A stretch of 64,000 nucleotides of DNA, from contig CANMCD010000006.1 in assembly GCA_947496185.1 (NCBI GenBank), positions 62,001 to 126,000 of the forward strand. Reading direction: 5' to 3'. The notes beneath the pieces are model-generated. The model saw only the letters and a program-made list of their open reading frames with translations. It was not told the DNA's origin and searched no databases. Numbering within the stretch: position 1 is the stretch's first letter; every line of letters begins with the position of its first letter. Made by a program: the position numbers and the translations under genes. Origin of the DNA: an uncultured Tenacibaculum sp. Its GTDB lineage: Bacteria > Bacteroidota > Bacteroidia > Flavobacteriales > Flavobacteriaceae. Positions 8,091 to 16,364 of the stretch are shown here, piece by piece.

Positions 8091-8999
8091 TTAAATAATT
8101 GCGGCTATTTTTTCATTCTTATAAGGCGTTACAATGAAATAGTGTCTGTATGACAAATCATTCGATTGTCTCGCGGGATTATCCGCCGCTTTTGCAAAAT
8201 ATTGCTTTGTAAAGCCAGTTTTTTTAGCGATCCCTTCCTTATTAAAAATTATAGAGGCTTCACGATCATCCGCCGCTTTTATAGTACCGAAAGTTTTTTT
8301 TACAAGGTCTTTCGTAAAAAGCGGCATGCTTCCATCATATTGGTGAATTTCAAAACCTAAAATTTTTGGGTTTGGTTTGCCTTCTGAGTAATTTATTAGC
8401 TGATTTCCGAAGTTTTTACGGTCTAGCAAAAGATCGTTCCAGTGCGATTGGCATAAAACCAAACGCATTTGTCCGAAGCCTTCACAGGCTTCTCTTGCCG
8501 CTACCAAATCTTCATAAACTAAACGTGGTCTACCCTCAGGAGTAGTCAATTTTTGCTCTCCGCCAGTAGCTTTGAGTACAGGTGTTTTAGGTGTCATTTT
8601 CAAAGGTGCAATTGAATGTATTGCACGCTTATATTTATCGACGGTAAGCCCTCTAGTCATGGATTTAGTAACCTTGTCTATAATATCATAGGAAGCTCCT
8701 ATAGTTTGGTCATCAGAAAGTGTTACTACTTTCGTCTGATATTTGTCAAGAGTTATTGAAATAGTATCATCGGTATATTCTTGAAAGGGTATCGGGTATG
8801 AATTATTGTTAATCAGAATATCTACTTCAAAATCTGTCGTAGGTACATATATAATATTTTTTTCAGTGGGTTGTCCTTGATGTATTTGTTGTACTGGCGC
8901 ATTGATCTCGCCAATACCATTTAAAAAAGTTGCTTGGTCGGAATTATCCAAATTTTGAATAACACGATCAAGCCACATTTCTGGAAAATTTTGTGGCAT
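8091..8999 (-). CDS. Major capsid protein
   Basis: A 302-residue protein, directly downstream of the protease/scaffold gene (6 nt). It begins MPQNFPEMWLDRVIQNL, has an N-arm followed by 'DITFSITL'-type strands ('DDTISITLDKYQTKVVTLSDDQ'), a 'YEDLVAAREACEGFG' spine-like helix and a C-terminal 'YRHYFIVTPYKNEKIAAII'. This order is that of HK97-fold capsid proteins in Bacteroidota Mu-like phages. Many copies form the icosahedral head. The fold is inferred from position, size and the long central helix. Confidence 0.75.
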   Translation of the reverse strand: MPQNFPEMWLDRVIQNLDNSDQATFLNGIGEINAPVQQIHQGQPTEKNIIYVPTTDFEVDILINNNSYPIPFQEYTDDTISITLDKYQTKVVTLSDDQTIGASYDIIDKVTKSMTRGLTVDKYKRAIHSIAPLKMTPKTPVLKATGGEQKLTTPEGRPRLVYEDLVAAREACEGFGQMRLVLCQSHWNDLLLDRKNFGNQLINYSEGKPNPKILGFEIHQYDGSMPLFTKDLVKKTFGTIKAADDREASIIFNKEGIAKKTGFTKQYFAKAADNPARQSNDLSYRHYFIVTPYKNEKIAAII

Positions 9000-9005
9000 C
9001 GTTTT

Positions 9006-9995
9006 TTATTTTTTTGTGAATAAAGCTTTGTATTGTTCAGGCTGTTGCGCCTTAAATTGTAATTGCTGGTCTAAAGACAATTTTTGAAAATCGTCGGTTG
9101 TTTTTACCTCGCTTTCTTCCCCGTTATTTTGAGAAGCAGAACCCGTTACACTCCTTAGCGATCTTTTGTTTGGTATTGCCGCGAGAGTCGTATTTAAAAT
9201 TTCTTCGTTTGCAATTCCGAGGTTCACAAACTCTTCTTTTTTTTGGGCGGAAATTTTACCAGCTTTCACAGCTTCATCAACTTTTGCGTTAATCGCCGCT
9301 AATTTTGCCGCCTCTTTCTCGTTCTTAATTTCTTGAAGTTGCAATTCTGCCGCTTTTTTTTGCGCATGAAGATTTACAATTAATTGGCTTAATTCTTCGC
9401 TTTCGATTTGAGCTTGCCCCGCTTGAAGTTCTAAAGCAGCAGCAGCAGCGGTAGTTAGTTTTATTTTCATATTAGTATCTTTAATTATAGTATTAGGGGT
9501 CGATTTATTTACAGACATACACAATTCTTTTACCTCCTCGGTAGAAAGTGCATTGCTAGTATCTTCCGAAGAATAAAGCCTTATAGCTTTTGCGTTTGAC
9601 GGAACCGCGACTATCGAACATTCCGTAAGCTCGCATTTCGTAAGTACAAGTTCGCCGTTAACAATTTTTAAGTTTTTACGTTCTAAACGAACACCCATCG
9701 AACAAGCTTTAATAAAGCCTCGTTTCACTTTTCCGCTAATCTCCGCGGCTTTTTCGTCTTCTTCATCAAAATTGGGCACAGCCGTTAAAAGTCCATTTTC
9801 TTTTTTTATAGCTGTCCAATTGCCTAAAACCGAACTGTTTTCCATTTGGTGCGAATCCAACATCACAGGATTGTTCTTAAAACGCGTTAAGTTTATACCG
9901 CTCGTTTTTATTTTAAAGCCGTAAGTATTAACGACATTTTCATCGTTAAATACGAACGGTTTGTTCTTCTTGTTTTTTTTGCTCTCTTCGCTCAT
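9006..9995 (-). CDS. Prohead protease fused to scaffold domain
   Basis: A 329-residue protein. Residues 13-140 form an HK97/S78-like prohead protease: 'KNNPVMLDSHQ' with His49 and 'FIKACSMGVRL' with Ser99 as the probable catalytic pair, and the closing 'ECSIVAVPSNAKA' motif. Residues about 180-260 are an Ala/Gln/Glu-rich coiled coil, and the end is charged, as expected for an internal scaffold that the protease later degrades. A Met near residue 175 ('DTNMKIKLTTAAAAAL') could start a separate scaffold form, as in Mu I/Z. It is the first gene of the minus-strand late operon. Confidence 0.85.
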   Translation of the reverse strand: MSEESKKNKKNKPFVFNDENVVNTYGFKIKTSGINLTRFKNNPVMLDSHQMENSSVLGNWTAIKKENGLLTAVPNFDEEDEKAAEISGKVKRGFIKACSMGVRLERKNLKIVNGELVLTKCELTECSIVAVPSNAKAIRLYSSEDTSNALSTEEVKELCMSVNKSTPNTIIKDTNMKIKLTTAAAAALELQAGQAQIESEELSQLIVNLHAQKKAAELQLQEIKNEKEAAKLAAINAKVDEAVKAGKISAQKKEEFVNLGIANEEILNTTLAAIPNKRSLRSVTGSASQNNGEESEVKTTDDFQKLSLDQQLQFKAQQPEQYKALFTKK

Positions 9996-10164
9996 CGTTT
10001 ATGCTAAAATGATAGGGCAAATATTGACTAAAAAACGGCAGTAAAAAAGAAGTAGAAAAGAGTCTTAATCCTTTGGTTTAAAGGTTTTACATGACAAGTA
10101 AGCTACTTTACAAATCGAGGTTTATTTAAGCGGTTTGTGCCAATTTTGTTAACAAAATAGAACA
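9996..10164. promoter_or_regulatory. Divergent late-promoter region
   Basis: These 169 nt separate the two late operons and must hold both late promoters. I see no clean TAnnTTTG box for either direction, which would fit activator-dependent promoters as in Mu. The notable elements are a perfect 16-bp palindrome at 10143-10158 and a weak inverted repeat CCTTT-N5-AAAGG at 10070-10084. Confidence 0.5.
10143..10158. promoter_or_regulatory. Perfect 16-bp palindrome before the terminase gene
   Basis: ATTTTGTTAACAAAAT reads the same on both strands and ends 7 nt before the ATG at 10165. It could be a dimer-binding site for a late regulator. There is no T-run after it, so it is not a terminator. Confidence 0.45.
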
Positions 10165-10620
10165 ATGGCAAGGCGTAGAAAACAAGAGACTGAAAACTTA
10201 AAAATAACGGCTAAAAACTTATTTTTTGATAGCGAATCAAAATTTACGATTCGCGAAATCGCCGAACGCGTAGGGGTGACAGAAAAAACGCTTCGCTCGT
10301 GGATTACAAAAGAACGTTGGAAAAAATTAAAAATAAGTATAGCTACTTCCAAAACGGAAGCTTTGGGAGATTTTTACAAAGAGTTAGAAGCCTTAAATAC
10401 TTCGATTAAAAACGGTAACGGCTTTGCAGATAGTAAACAGGCACAACAACGACGACAACTCATAAAAGACATAAAAGCCTTTGAAACGGAAACTTCCATT
10501 GCCGAAATTTACGAGGTTGGACGTAAGTTTTTAGACTTTTTAAAACCCCAAAACGAAGAACTATTTAAAAAGGTATTGCCCTATTATGACGCCTTTTTAC
10601 GTGATAATGTAAAACAGTAA
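10165..10620 (+). CDS. Terminase small subunit
   Basis: A 151-residue protein with an HTH at about residues 28-50 ('FTIREIAERVGVTEKTLRSW' then 'ITKERWKKL'), the DNA-recognition module of small terminase subunits, followed by a helical oligomerisation region. It recognises phage DNA for packaging; in Mu-like phages packaging starts near a prophage end. It sits 3 nt before the large subunit gene and opens the plus-strand late operon. The start is the first ATG after the palindrome. Confidence 0.85.
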   Translation: MARRRKQETENLKITAKNLFFDSESKFTIREIAERVGVTEKTLRSWITKERWKKLKISIATSKTEALGDFYKELEALNTSIKNGNGFADSKQAQQRRQLIKDIKAFETETSIAEIYEVGRKFLDFLKPQNEELFKKVLPYYDAFLRDNVKQ

Positions 10621-10623
10621 TTC

Positions 10624-12159
10624 ATGGCTTTAAATTCAGCAAAACAACGAAAATATTTAGCGCTTTGGAACGAGTATCGCGAAAACGAAAAGCGTTCAAC
10701 ACCTATTGATCTCAACGAAAGTGCTGGGCAAAAACTTACCAGAATAAACAACTTAGAAAACGATTTGGAGGCGTGGTTTAAATACTATTTCCCTACACAT
10801 TATAAATGTGAAGCCGCGCAATTTCACATTGAAGCCTCAAAGCGTATAATAAAAAACGCCGAATGGTTTGAAGTTCGATCTTGGTCTCGCGAACTTGCCA
10901 AAACAACAAGGACACGAATGGAAGTCCTTTATTTAGTTCTAACAGAAAGAAAAAGAAACGTTGTTTTTGTTTCAAACTCTGAGGACAATGCCGAACGTCT
11001 TTTGTTGCCGTATAAAGCTGCACTTGAAGCTAACCAACGCATAATTAACGACTACGGGGAACAAGAAAATTTAGGCAGCTGGGAATCGGGCGAATTTATA
11101 ACCAAAAAAGGTGCTTCCTTTAGAGCCTTAGGGGTAGGGCAATCCCCACGTGGAACGAATAATGATGCCGTGCGCCCCGACGTTATTCTGGTGGATGATA
11201 TTGACACCGACAAAGACTGTCGAAACCCTAAAATAATAGAAAAAAAAGTTAATTGGATTTTTGACGCGTTATATCCAACCCGTTCAATTTCTGAGCCTCT
11301 TTTATTTCTGGCGTGTGGTAATATAATAGCAAAGTATTGCTGTATAACAGAAATGGCTAAACAGTCAGACTTCCACGAAGTCATAAATATAAGAGACGAA
11401 AACGGCAAAAGTACCTGGCCCCAAAAAAACACAGAAGAACTCATCGATAGGGCGCTGTCAAAAATCCCGTGGTCATCACAGCAAAAAGAGTATTTTAATA
11501 ATCCCATTTCAGTTGGGGAAGTTTTCGAAAATATTTATTACAACTCATGCCCAGATTTAAAAGACTGCGACGGGGTTGTTATTTACGCCGATCCCTCAAC
11601 TTCGAATAACGATCGAGCAAAAAACAAACAGTCCAGTTATAAATCTGTCGGGCTTATTGGGGTAAAAGACCGCAAATTTTACTTATATAAAATATTTTTA
11701 GAGCAAACAAAAAACGCCACGTTTGTCGAGTGGTTGTATGAACTATATCTATATGCAACCAAAAATGGTGTTGACACCTTAAAAGTGTGGATTGAGTCTA
11801 ACAGTCTCCAGCATCCTTTTTTTGAACAAGTTATTGAACCCCTTATTGAACAATTAGCCGATGAATATGGCTTAAATCTACCCGTAAAAGAAGACACGCG
11901 TAAAAAGCCAGAAAAATTTTTCAGAATAGAGGGGGCGCTAGAACCTCTTAACAGAACAAACCGTCTGATCTTTAACATTAAAGAAAAAGAAAATCCACAC
12001 ATGAAACGAATGCAAGATCAAATGTTAAGCGTAAGCGAAAGTGCCACCGTTTTAGATGGACCCGATATGCTGGAGGGAGGCGTTTATAAACTAAGTAAAA
12101 AACAAAGAAAAAAAAGAATGTCTTACGCTTTTCAGGCAAGGAATTCACGAAAATATTAA
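10624..12159 (+). CDS. Terminase large subunit
   Basis: A 511-residue packaging motor. The ATPase half shows a deviant Walker A at about 85-95 ('SWSRELAKTT') and Walker B at 187-194 ('VILVDDID'). The nuclease half has 'VVIYADPSTSNND' near 322 and 'VWIESNSLQHPF' near 393, supplying acidic metal ligands of the RNase H-like nuclease. Known role: ATP-driven translocation and headful cutting of replicated phage DNA into proheads. It lies between the small subunit and a gp36-like gene with gaps of 3 nt, so it is clearly co-transcribed. Length is normal for Mu gp28-like proteins. Confidence 0.92.
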   Translation: MALNSAKQRKYLALWNEYRENEKRSTPIDLNESAGQKLTRINNLENDLEAWFKYYFPTHYKCEAAQFHIEASKRIIKNAEWFEVRSWSRELAKTTRTRMEVLYLVLTERKRNVVFVSNSEDNAERLLLPYKAALEANQRIINDYGEQENLGSWESGEFITKKGASFRALGVGQSPRGTNNDAVRPDVILVDDIDTDKDCRNPKIIEKKVNWIFDALYPTRSISEPLLFLACGNIIAKYCCITEMAKQSDFHEVINIRDENGKSTWPQKNTEELIDRALSKIPWSSQQKEYFNNPISVGEVFENIYYNSCPDLKDCDGVVIYADPSTSNNDRAKNKQSSYKSVGLIGVKDRKFYLYKIFLEQTKNATFVEWLYELYLYATKNGVDTLKVWIESNSLQHPFFEQVIEPLIEQLADEYGLNLPVKEDTRKKPEKFFRIEGALEPLNRTNRLIFNIKEKENPHMKRMQDQMLSVSESATVLDGPDMLEGGVYKLSKKQRKKRMSYAFQARNSRKY

Positions 12160-12162
12160 AAT

Positions 12163-12621
12163 ATGTTTTTAAATATAAATGAATTAGGTAGCGTTATTTA
12201 TGGTTACCAATTAGAACAGATCACAGAGGGGGACAGCTCAATTATTATACAAGCCATAGAAACAGCTACGGAGGAAGTAAAGGGCTACCTTACGGGCAAT
12301 AATAAAAAAGAATGGTTTGATGGACGACTAATTTATGATGTAGCCGCAATTTTTTCGGCTAAAGGTGCAGAGCGAAATAGTCTAATACTAACCCATATAA
12401 AAACCATCACAAAATGGTATGTCGTAGAACTCTGCAACGCTGACATGATATACGAACAAGCGAAAGAACGTTATGACAGGGCGACGGATTATTTAAAAAA
12501 AGTAGCAAAAGGAGATGTTACACTCCCATCACTCCCGACCCTTTCCCCAGACAGCCCAAACCAAAATATAAAAAGTCAAGCATTTGTCTACGGCTCACGC
12601 AAAAAATTTAGTCATGAATAA
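12163..12621 (+). CDS. Mu gp36-like protein (DUF1320)
   Basis: A 152-residue helical protein with the DUF1320 layout: an N-terminal 'AIETATEEVKGYL', central 'WFDGRLIYDVAAIFSAKGAER', and 'IKTITKWYVVELCNADMIYEQ' followed by 'RYDRATDYLKKVAKGD'. In Mu the gp36 gene is among the head-tail genes, and related folds act as head-tail adaptors. Here it is inserted between terminase and portal, an order unlike Mu. It overlaps the portal gene start by 8 nt. Adaptor function is inference. Confidence 0.8.
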   Translation: MFLNINELGSVIYGYQLEQITEGDSSIIIQAIETATEEVKGYLTGNNKKEWFDGRLIYDVAAIFSAKGAERNSLILTHIKTITKWYVVELCNADMIYEQAKERYDRATDYLKKVAKGDVTLPSLPTLSPDSPNQNIKSQAFVYGSRKKFSHE

Positions 12622-13858
12622 TTACCCAAAAAAAAAATACAGCACTAAGCGAAAAAACCCAAGAAAAAAACAATTTTCTACGGGGTATCGTGTAACTAGT
12701 AGTAGCGATTTGAGAAGCCAAATAGCTCCGAAATCAATTAGCCAAAGCCGAAAAGATATATCAGACTGGCAAAAGGCGCTTAAACTCGCAAATCTAGCCG
12801 AAAACCCAAAATGGCACACACTCCAACAACTTTTAGACGTGGTTTGTGAAGACGCGCTTTTGAGCTCGCAATACGAAAATCGTTTGCTAAAAGTTTTAGG
12901 ACACAAAGGGTATATTTACAATAAAGACGGCAAAATCGATGAAAAACAAAGCGAGCTTATACAAAATGCCCTTTTTACCGAAGAGATAAATACGCACATT
13001 TTTGACAGCAATTTGCGTTTTGGATCGCTCGTCGAATTTTACCACGACAAAAATACAGAAGAGCTAAAAGTGGAGTTAATTTCTCGTGATAACGTAGATC
13101 CTAGAAACGGTTATTTTTATCCGAATTATACCGATGATAAACACATCAAATATCGAGAACTAAAAGAATACGGAACGTGGCTACTCGAGTTTGGAAGCCA
13201 CAAAAAAGGACTCTTCAACAAAGCCGTTCCGCATGTGCTTTTCAAAAAATTTGCGCAAAGTTGTTATTCTGAGCTCTGCGAAATATATGCGATTCCCCCG
13301 CGGGTTTTAAAAACAGATACCGCGGACACGCAAGCTATGGAACGGGGTAAAAAAATGATGCGAGATTTAGGGGCTGCCGCTTGGTTTATAATCGACGAAC
13401 ACGAAAGCTTCGAGTTTGCGCAAGGTGTAAGCACAAACGGCGACGTATACAACAATCTTATAAAGCTTTGTAACAACGAAATGTCTCTTTTGATTTCGGG
13501 GGCGATTATAGGACAAGACACCAAGCACGGCAACAGATCAAAAGAAGACAGTTCCAAAGACATGTTGAATGTTTTAATTTCACGTGATTTAATACACATT
13601 GCAAAACAATGGAACACCAAAATAATACCAGCTTTAAAAAACATCGGTTTTTTAAAGGGAGAAGTTTATTACGGGTACGAGCCCACACAAGATTTGGAAC
13701 TTTTGTGGAAAATTACAAGCGAGGTATTACCCTACAAAGAAGTCGATAATGATTGGTTTGTCGAAACTTTTGGCGTTAAAGTTATAGCCGATAAAAAAAA
13801 GGTTAAAAACCAAGATAAAGACAAACTATCGTTAAACGGAAACGATTTTTTTATCTAA
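12614..13858 (+). CDS. Portal protein, Mu gp29-like (DUF935)
   Basis: A 414-residue protein from the ATG at 12614, which overlaps the previous gene by 8 nt; a start at 12584 is possible but would overlap more. After a Lys-rich N-terminus it shows the DUF935 portal pattern: 'NPKWHTLQQLLDVVCEDALLSS', 'IFDSNLRFGSLVEF', 'CEIYAIPPRVLKTDTAD' and 'IISGAIIGQDTK'-like 'LLISGAIIGQDTKHGN'. It forms the dodecameric ring through which DNA enters and leaves the capsid and on which the head is nucleated. It is slightly shorter than the Mu protein (about 510), mostly at the C-terminus. Confidence 0.9.
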   Translation: MNNYPKKKYSTKRKNPRKKQFSTGYRVTSSSDLRSQIAPKSISQSRKDISDWQKALKLANLAENPKWHTLQQLLDVVCEDALLSSQYENRLLKVLGHKGYIYNKDGKIDEKQSELIQNALFTEEINTHIFDSNLRFGSLVEFYHDKNTEELKVELISRDNVDPRNGYFYPNYTDDKHIKYRELKEYGTWLLEFGSHKKGLFNKAVPHVLFKKFAQSCYSELCEIYAIPPRVLKTDTADTQAMERGKKMMRDLGAAAWFIIDEHESFEFAQGVSTNGDVYNNLIKLCNNEMSLLISGAIIGQDTKHGNRSKEDSSKDMLNVLISRDLIHIAKQWNTKIIPALKNIGFLKGEVYYGYEPTQDLELLWKITSEVLPYKEVDNDWFVETFGVKVIADKKKVKNQDKDKLSLNGNDFFI

Positions 13859-13880
13859 GCCCCGAAAAATATTTCGGGGC
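13859..13880 (+). other. Perfect 9-bp hairpin between portal and MuF genes
   Basis: GCCCCGAAA-AATA-TTTCGGGGC begins right after the portal stop codon and ends 1 nt before the TTG proposed as start of the next gene. It has no T-run, so it is unlikely to terminate; it could sequester or mark the start of the MuF gene, or stabilise the upstream mRNA. Confidence 0.7.
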
Positions 13881-13881
13881 G

Positions 13882-14733
13882 TTGCACCAGCGAATTGCGT
13901 TTTTATATAAGGATAATTGTTGCACAGAAAAAAATCATGTACAGCTTAAAATTAAAGGCAAGTTTAAACGCCTTTTAAAGACCGTTGAAAAGGCGTTTAA
14001 AAAACTCCATAAAAACAAGAAGTATAATTATAATGATATACTGGAAGTCGAAGAATTTAAAAAGGTCGTAGATGATACTACCGAAATTTTTAATTTGGCA
14101 ATAGAGGGCGAAACACTACCCGAAGAACTAACGGAAAAGTTTAAAAAGGACGTTTTTGTGTTTTCTGGTTTAAAGACCCACGCGCAGCTTTTGGAAGCCT
14201 CTAAGCTACTTTTTACTAAGGATAATATATTTAAGTCATTTGAAGTTTTTAGCCACGACATAGCAGGTATAAAAGAGAATTATAACGAACATTACCTTGA
14301 AGCAGAGCACAATTATGCGGTGGGCACAATGCAAAATGTAGACCGTTGGCAAAGCTTTTCGAATAGTGATCGATATTATTTGCAGTACAGGACTGCTGGA
14401 GACGCAAAAGTAAGAGAAACACATAAAGCGCTCGACAATATAACACTTCCTAAAAATTCTGAGTTTTGGGACTCGTATTTTCCAAAAAACGGGTGGCGAT
14501 GCCGATGCACAGTTGTCGAAGTATTGAAAGATAACGCAAATGTGTCCGATGAAAAAAAGGCAATTGAAAACGCTAAAATAGCAACTACACAAATCTCAAA
14601 AAACGGTAAAAATAAACTGGAGATATTTAGGTATAACCCCGCAAAAAAAGGCGTGATATTTCCCCCTGACCATCCCTATCAAAAAACCATTAATGCCAAT
14701 CCCTTAGCGAAAAAATTAAAAGATGAGTTTTAA
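13882..14733 (+). CDS. Phage head morphogenesis protein, MuF-like
   Basis: A 283-residue protein if the TTG at 13882 is used. The N-terminal 'HQRIAFLYKDNCC' resembles starts of Bacteroidota homologues, and no ATG occurs before codon 100, so a non-ATG start is needed. The C-terminal half is the MuF core: 'WQSFSNSDRYYLQYRTAGDAKVRETH', 'ITLPKNSEFWDSYFPKNGWRCRC' with paired Cys, then 'VEVL'. MuF-type proteins enter the prohead in a few copies and are needed for head assembly. It overlaps the gpG-like gene by 11 nt. The start is uncertain and follows a strong hairpin. Confidence 0.85.
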   Translation: MHQRIAFLYKDNCCTEKNHVQLKIKGKFKRLLKTVEKAFKKLHKNKKYNYNDILEVEEFKKVVDDTTEIFNLAIEGETLPEELTEKFKKDVFVFSGLKTHAQLLEASKLLFTKDNIFKSFEVFSHDIAGIKENYNEHYLEAEHNYAVGTMQNVDRWQSFSNSDRYYLQYRTAGDAKVRETHKALDNITLPKNSEFWDSYFPKNGWRCRCTVVEVLKDNANVSDEKKAIENAKIATTQISKNGKNKLEIFRYNPAKKGVIFPPDHPYQKTINANPLAKKLKDEF

Positions 14734-15244
14734 AAAATTGCTTTCCACAATAATGGAGGACATAAAAGTTGATCTTAGTTCAGAATTCGACGAAAATTTC
14801 AGACGTAAGGCTTTTTTTAACGAACGCTGGAAAAAAAACAAAATCCACAATTCTAAGGGTTCGCAAATGATTCGTAGTGGACGCCTAAGAAATAGTATAA
14901 AAGGAAAAGTTAAAGGAAATCAAATACGCTGGAGATCAAACGTGGCTTATGCAAAAATATTGAACGAGGGGGGTGAGATTGTGGTAACAAAAAAAATGAA
15001 GTCTTTTTTTTGGGCAATGTATTATAAGGCAAACGGAGGAGCTGTAAATGCCAAATATAAAAACAGAAGGCAGCGACTAACACGCGAGGCTGAAAAATGG
15101 AAAGCTTTAGCGTTACAACCTTTGGGGAAAGTTGTAAAAGTTGAAAAGCGACAGTTTATAGGGGAGCATTCAAGTATTATACGCCGAATTGATAATATTG
15201 TCAAAAGAAATATAGCTGAGTACAGTAAATCAATAGTTAAATAA
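14723..15244 (+). CDS. Phage virion morphogenesis protein, Mu gpG-like
   Basis: A 173-residue basic protein with the gpG / virion-morphogenesis pattern: 'FNERWKKNKIHN', 'GSQMIRSGRLRNSIKGKV', 'NQIRWRSNVAYAKILNEGG', and a C-terminal 'RQFIGEHSSIIRRIDNIVKRNI'. The 'L..TG.LR.S' type segment followed by 'YA.ihneG' is the family hallmark. The role in Mu and P2 relatives is tail completion or joining of head and tail. It starts inside the MuF gene (11-nt overlap) and is followed after 1 nt by the next gene. Confidence 0.85.
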   Translation: MSFKKLLSTIMEDIKVDLSSEFDENFRRKAFFNERWKKNKIHNSKGSQMIRSGRLRNSIKGKVKGNQIRWRSNVAYAKILNEGGEIVVTKKMKSFFWAMYYKANGGAVNAKYKNRRQRLTREAEKWKALALQPLGKVVKVEKRQFIGEHSSIIRRIDNIVKRNIAEYSKSIVK

Positions 15245-15245
15245 A

Positions 15246-15725
15246 ATGAAAGATAACAGTCAAGAATTACCCGTGTTTTTAACGCTTATAAAACACATAG
15301 AAGAACAAGTTATTAAAGAAATTCCAGAGATTAAATATTGCGACGAAGATTGGGGGCAATTGGATTATTACTCCCCAAATTTCCCAGTAAAATGGCCCTG
15401 CCTCCTCATCGATATAAACGACGCTAGTTTTTCTGATTTAGGGCAATCGCCGAATTTAAAGCCAAAAAACAGACAAATGGCGGAGTTACGTGTAACATTA
15501 ACACTCGCAAACCAGCGGCTAACAAATTCAAGTGCAATGGCTAGTAAATTTCAAAAAAAAGAGGCTCGTAGTCTATTTTATATAATAGAAAAGCTGCATC
15601 AAGTATTACACGGAAATACTGTATTCAAAGGGGTGTTAATACGTGAAAGCATGAACCGCGTAAAAAGAGACGACGGAGTACAAGAATATACCATCGTATA
15701 TAAAACAAATATTACTAATATTTAA
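15246..15725 (+). CDS. Tail terminator-like protein, Mu gp37-like
   Basis: A 159-residue protein, last gene of the plus-strand late operon. Features: N-terminal helix 'FLTLIKHIEEQVIKEIPEIKY', then 'FPVKWPCLLIDIND' and 'AELRVTLTLAN' strands and a C-terminal 'EYTIVYKTNITN'. Alpha-beta proteins with one helix and a central sheet at this position (after gpG) are tail terminators in Mu and relatives. Its stop overlaps the convergent HTH gene by 4 nt. The assignment is by position and layout. Confidence 0.6.
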   Translation: MKDNSQELPVFLTLIKHIEEQVIKEIPEIKYCDEDWGQLDYYSPNFPVKWPCLLIDINDASFSDLGQSPNLKPKNRQMAELRVTLTLANQRLTNSSAMASKFQKKEARSLFYIIEKLHQVLHGNTVFKGVLIRESMNRVKRDDGVQEYTIVYKTNITNI

Positions 15726-15979
15726 AACTCAAAAATATTTAGTTGTTTGTTTTCGGCTTCTTTTATTTGTTTTAACTCCTTGGAAACAGGAGTAGCCAAG
15801 ATCGTATAAAAAGTAGTTCGGGAAATATGGAATTTAGGATATATAAAATCGCGGTACAAATCCATCATATTAATGTATTTATACTCACTCTTAATTTTAT
15901 GGTAGTAATCTAATATTTTTTGGTAACGTAGTAGTTTATTTTTTTGTACACCTAACTTTTGCTTAAACTTTCGATTCAT
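15722..15979 (-). CDS. Small HTH DNA-binding protein; candidate late-gene regulator
   Basis: An 85-residue basic protein. Residues about 28-62 ('YKYINMMDLYRDFIYPKFHISRTTFYTIL') read as a helix-turn-helix: '...MDLYRDFIYPKF' then the recognition segment 'ISRTTFYTILATP'. Similar HTH proteins are common in Bacteroidota phages and are often mislabelled transposase. It stands alone between the end of the early operon (terminator at 16017-16039) and the late genes, with its own promoter. In Mu, the middle/late activators Mor and C occupy an equivalent place, so a role as late activator is my inference. Confidence 0.6.
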   Translation of the reverse strand: MNRKFKQKLGVQKNKLLRYQKILDYYHKIKSEYKYINMMDLYRDFIYPKFHISRTTFYTILATPVSKELKQIKEAENKQLNIFEF

Positions 15980-15986
15980 TATAATA

Positions 15987-15994
15987 CAAATTTA
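15987..15994 (-). promoter_or_regulatory. -7 box TAAATTTG before the HTH gene
   Basis: On the minus strand TAAATTTG fits the Bacteroidota -7 consensus TAnnTTTG. It ends 8 nt before the ATG at 15979, so the transcript would be leaderless or nearly so. I see no good -33 TTTG upstream, where the terminator T-tract lies, which would suit dependence on an activator. Confidence 0.45.
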
Positions 15995-16016
15995 GGCTAT
16001 TTTTTTATAAAAAAAA

Positions 16017-16039
16017 AAGCTACTTTAATTAAGTAGCTT
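16017..16039 (-). terminator. Rho-independent terminator of the early operon
   Basis: Read on the minus strand, a 9-bp perfect stem AAGCTACTT/AAGTAGCTT with a 5-nt loop runs into a T-tract of about nine T (positions 16018-16009). It lies 9 nt after the stop of the gene at 16048 and isolates the HTH gene downstream. Confidence 0.8.
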
Positions 16040-16047
16040 AGATTTGT

Positions 16048-16296
16048 TTATCGTCTATATCGCACCTTTTTTTTAAAGGATAATTTTATGCCATTTTTTC
16101 CCCATTGTTCAAGGATTGGAATTTCATCATATAAAAACTCCATCATTTCTGTAATTTCCTTGGCTAGATCAATATTTGCGCGTACTTCTTTACTAGGGTG
16201 ACACATTTTTAGTTTTCCCGTTTCGTAAAGTGTTTTTACGGCTTCATCGACCAAAAGTCGATTGTCGTATTTTTTTAGTGGGATTATTTCTTCCAT
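16048..16296 (-). CDS. Unknown small early phage protein
   Basis: 82 residues, last gene of the early operon. Charged, helical, starting MEEIIPLKKYDNRLLVDEAV and ending with a basic tail 'LSFKKKVRYRR'. I do not recognise a family. It shares its beginning (MEEII-L-Y) with the 142-residue protein upstream (MEKIIQLTEY), which may be a coincidence of short N-termini. No Cys or enzymatic motif. Confidence 0.6.
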   Translation of the reverse strand: MEEIIPLKKYDNRLLVDEAVKTLYETGKLKMCHPSKEVRANIDLAKEITEMMEFLYDEIPILEQWGKNGIKLSFKKKVRYRR

Positions 16297-16364
16297 ATAA
16301 GTTAGTGTTTTTTGGTTAGACTACTAAAATAGTTATTTTTCTTTAATCATAACCCTATAGTAGT

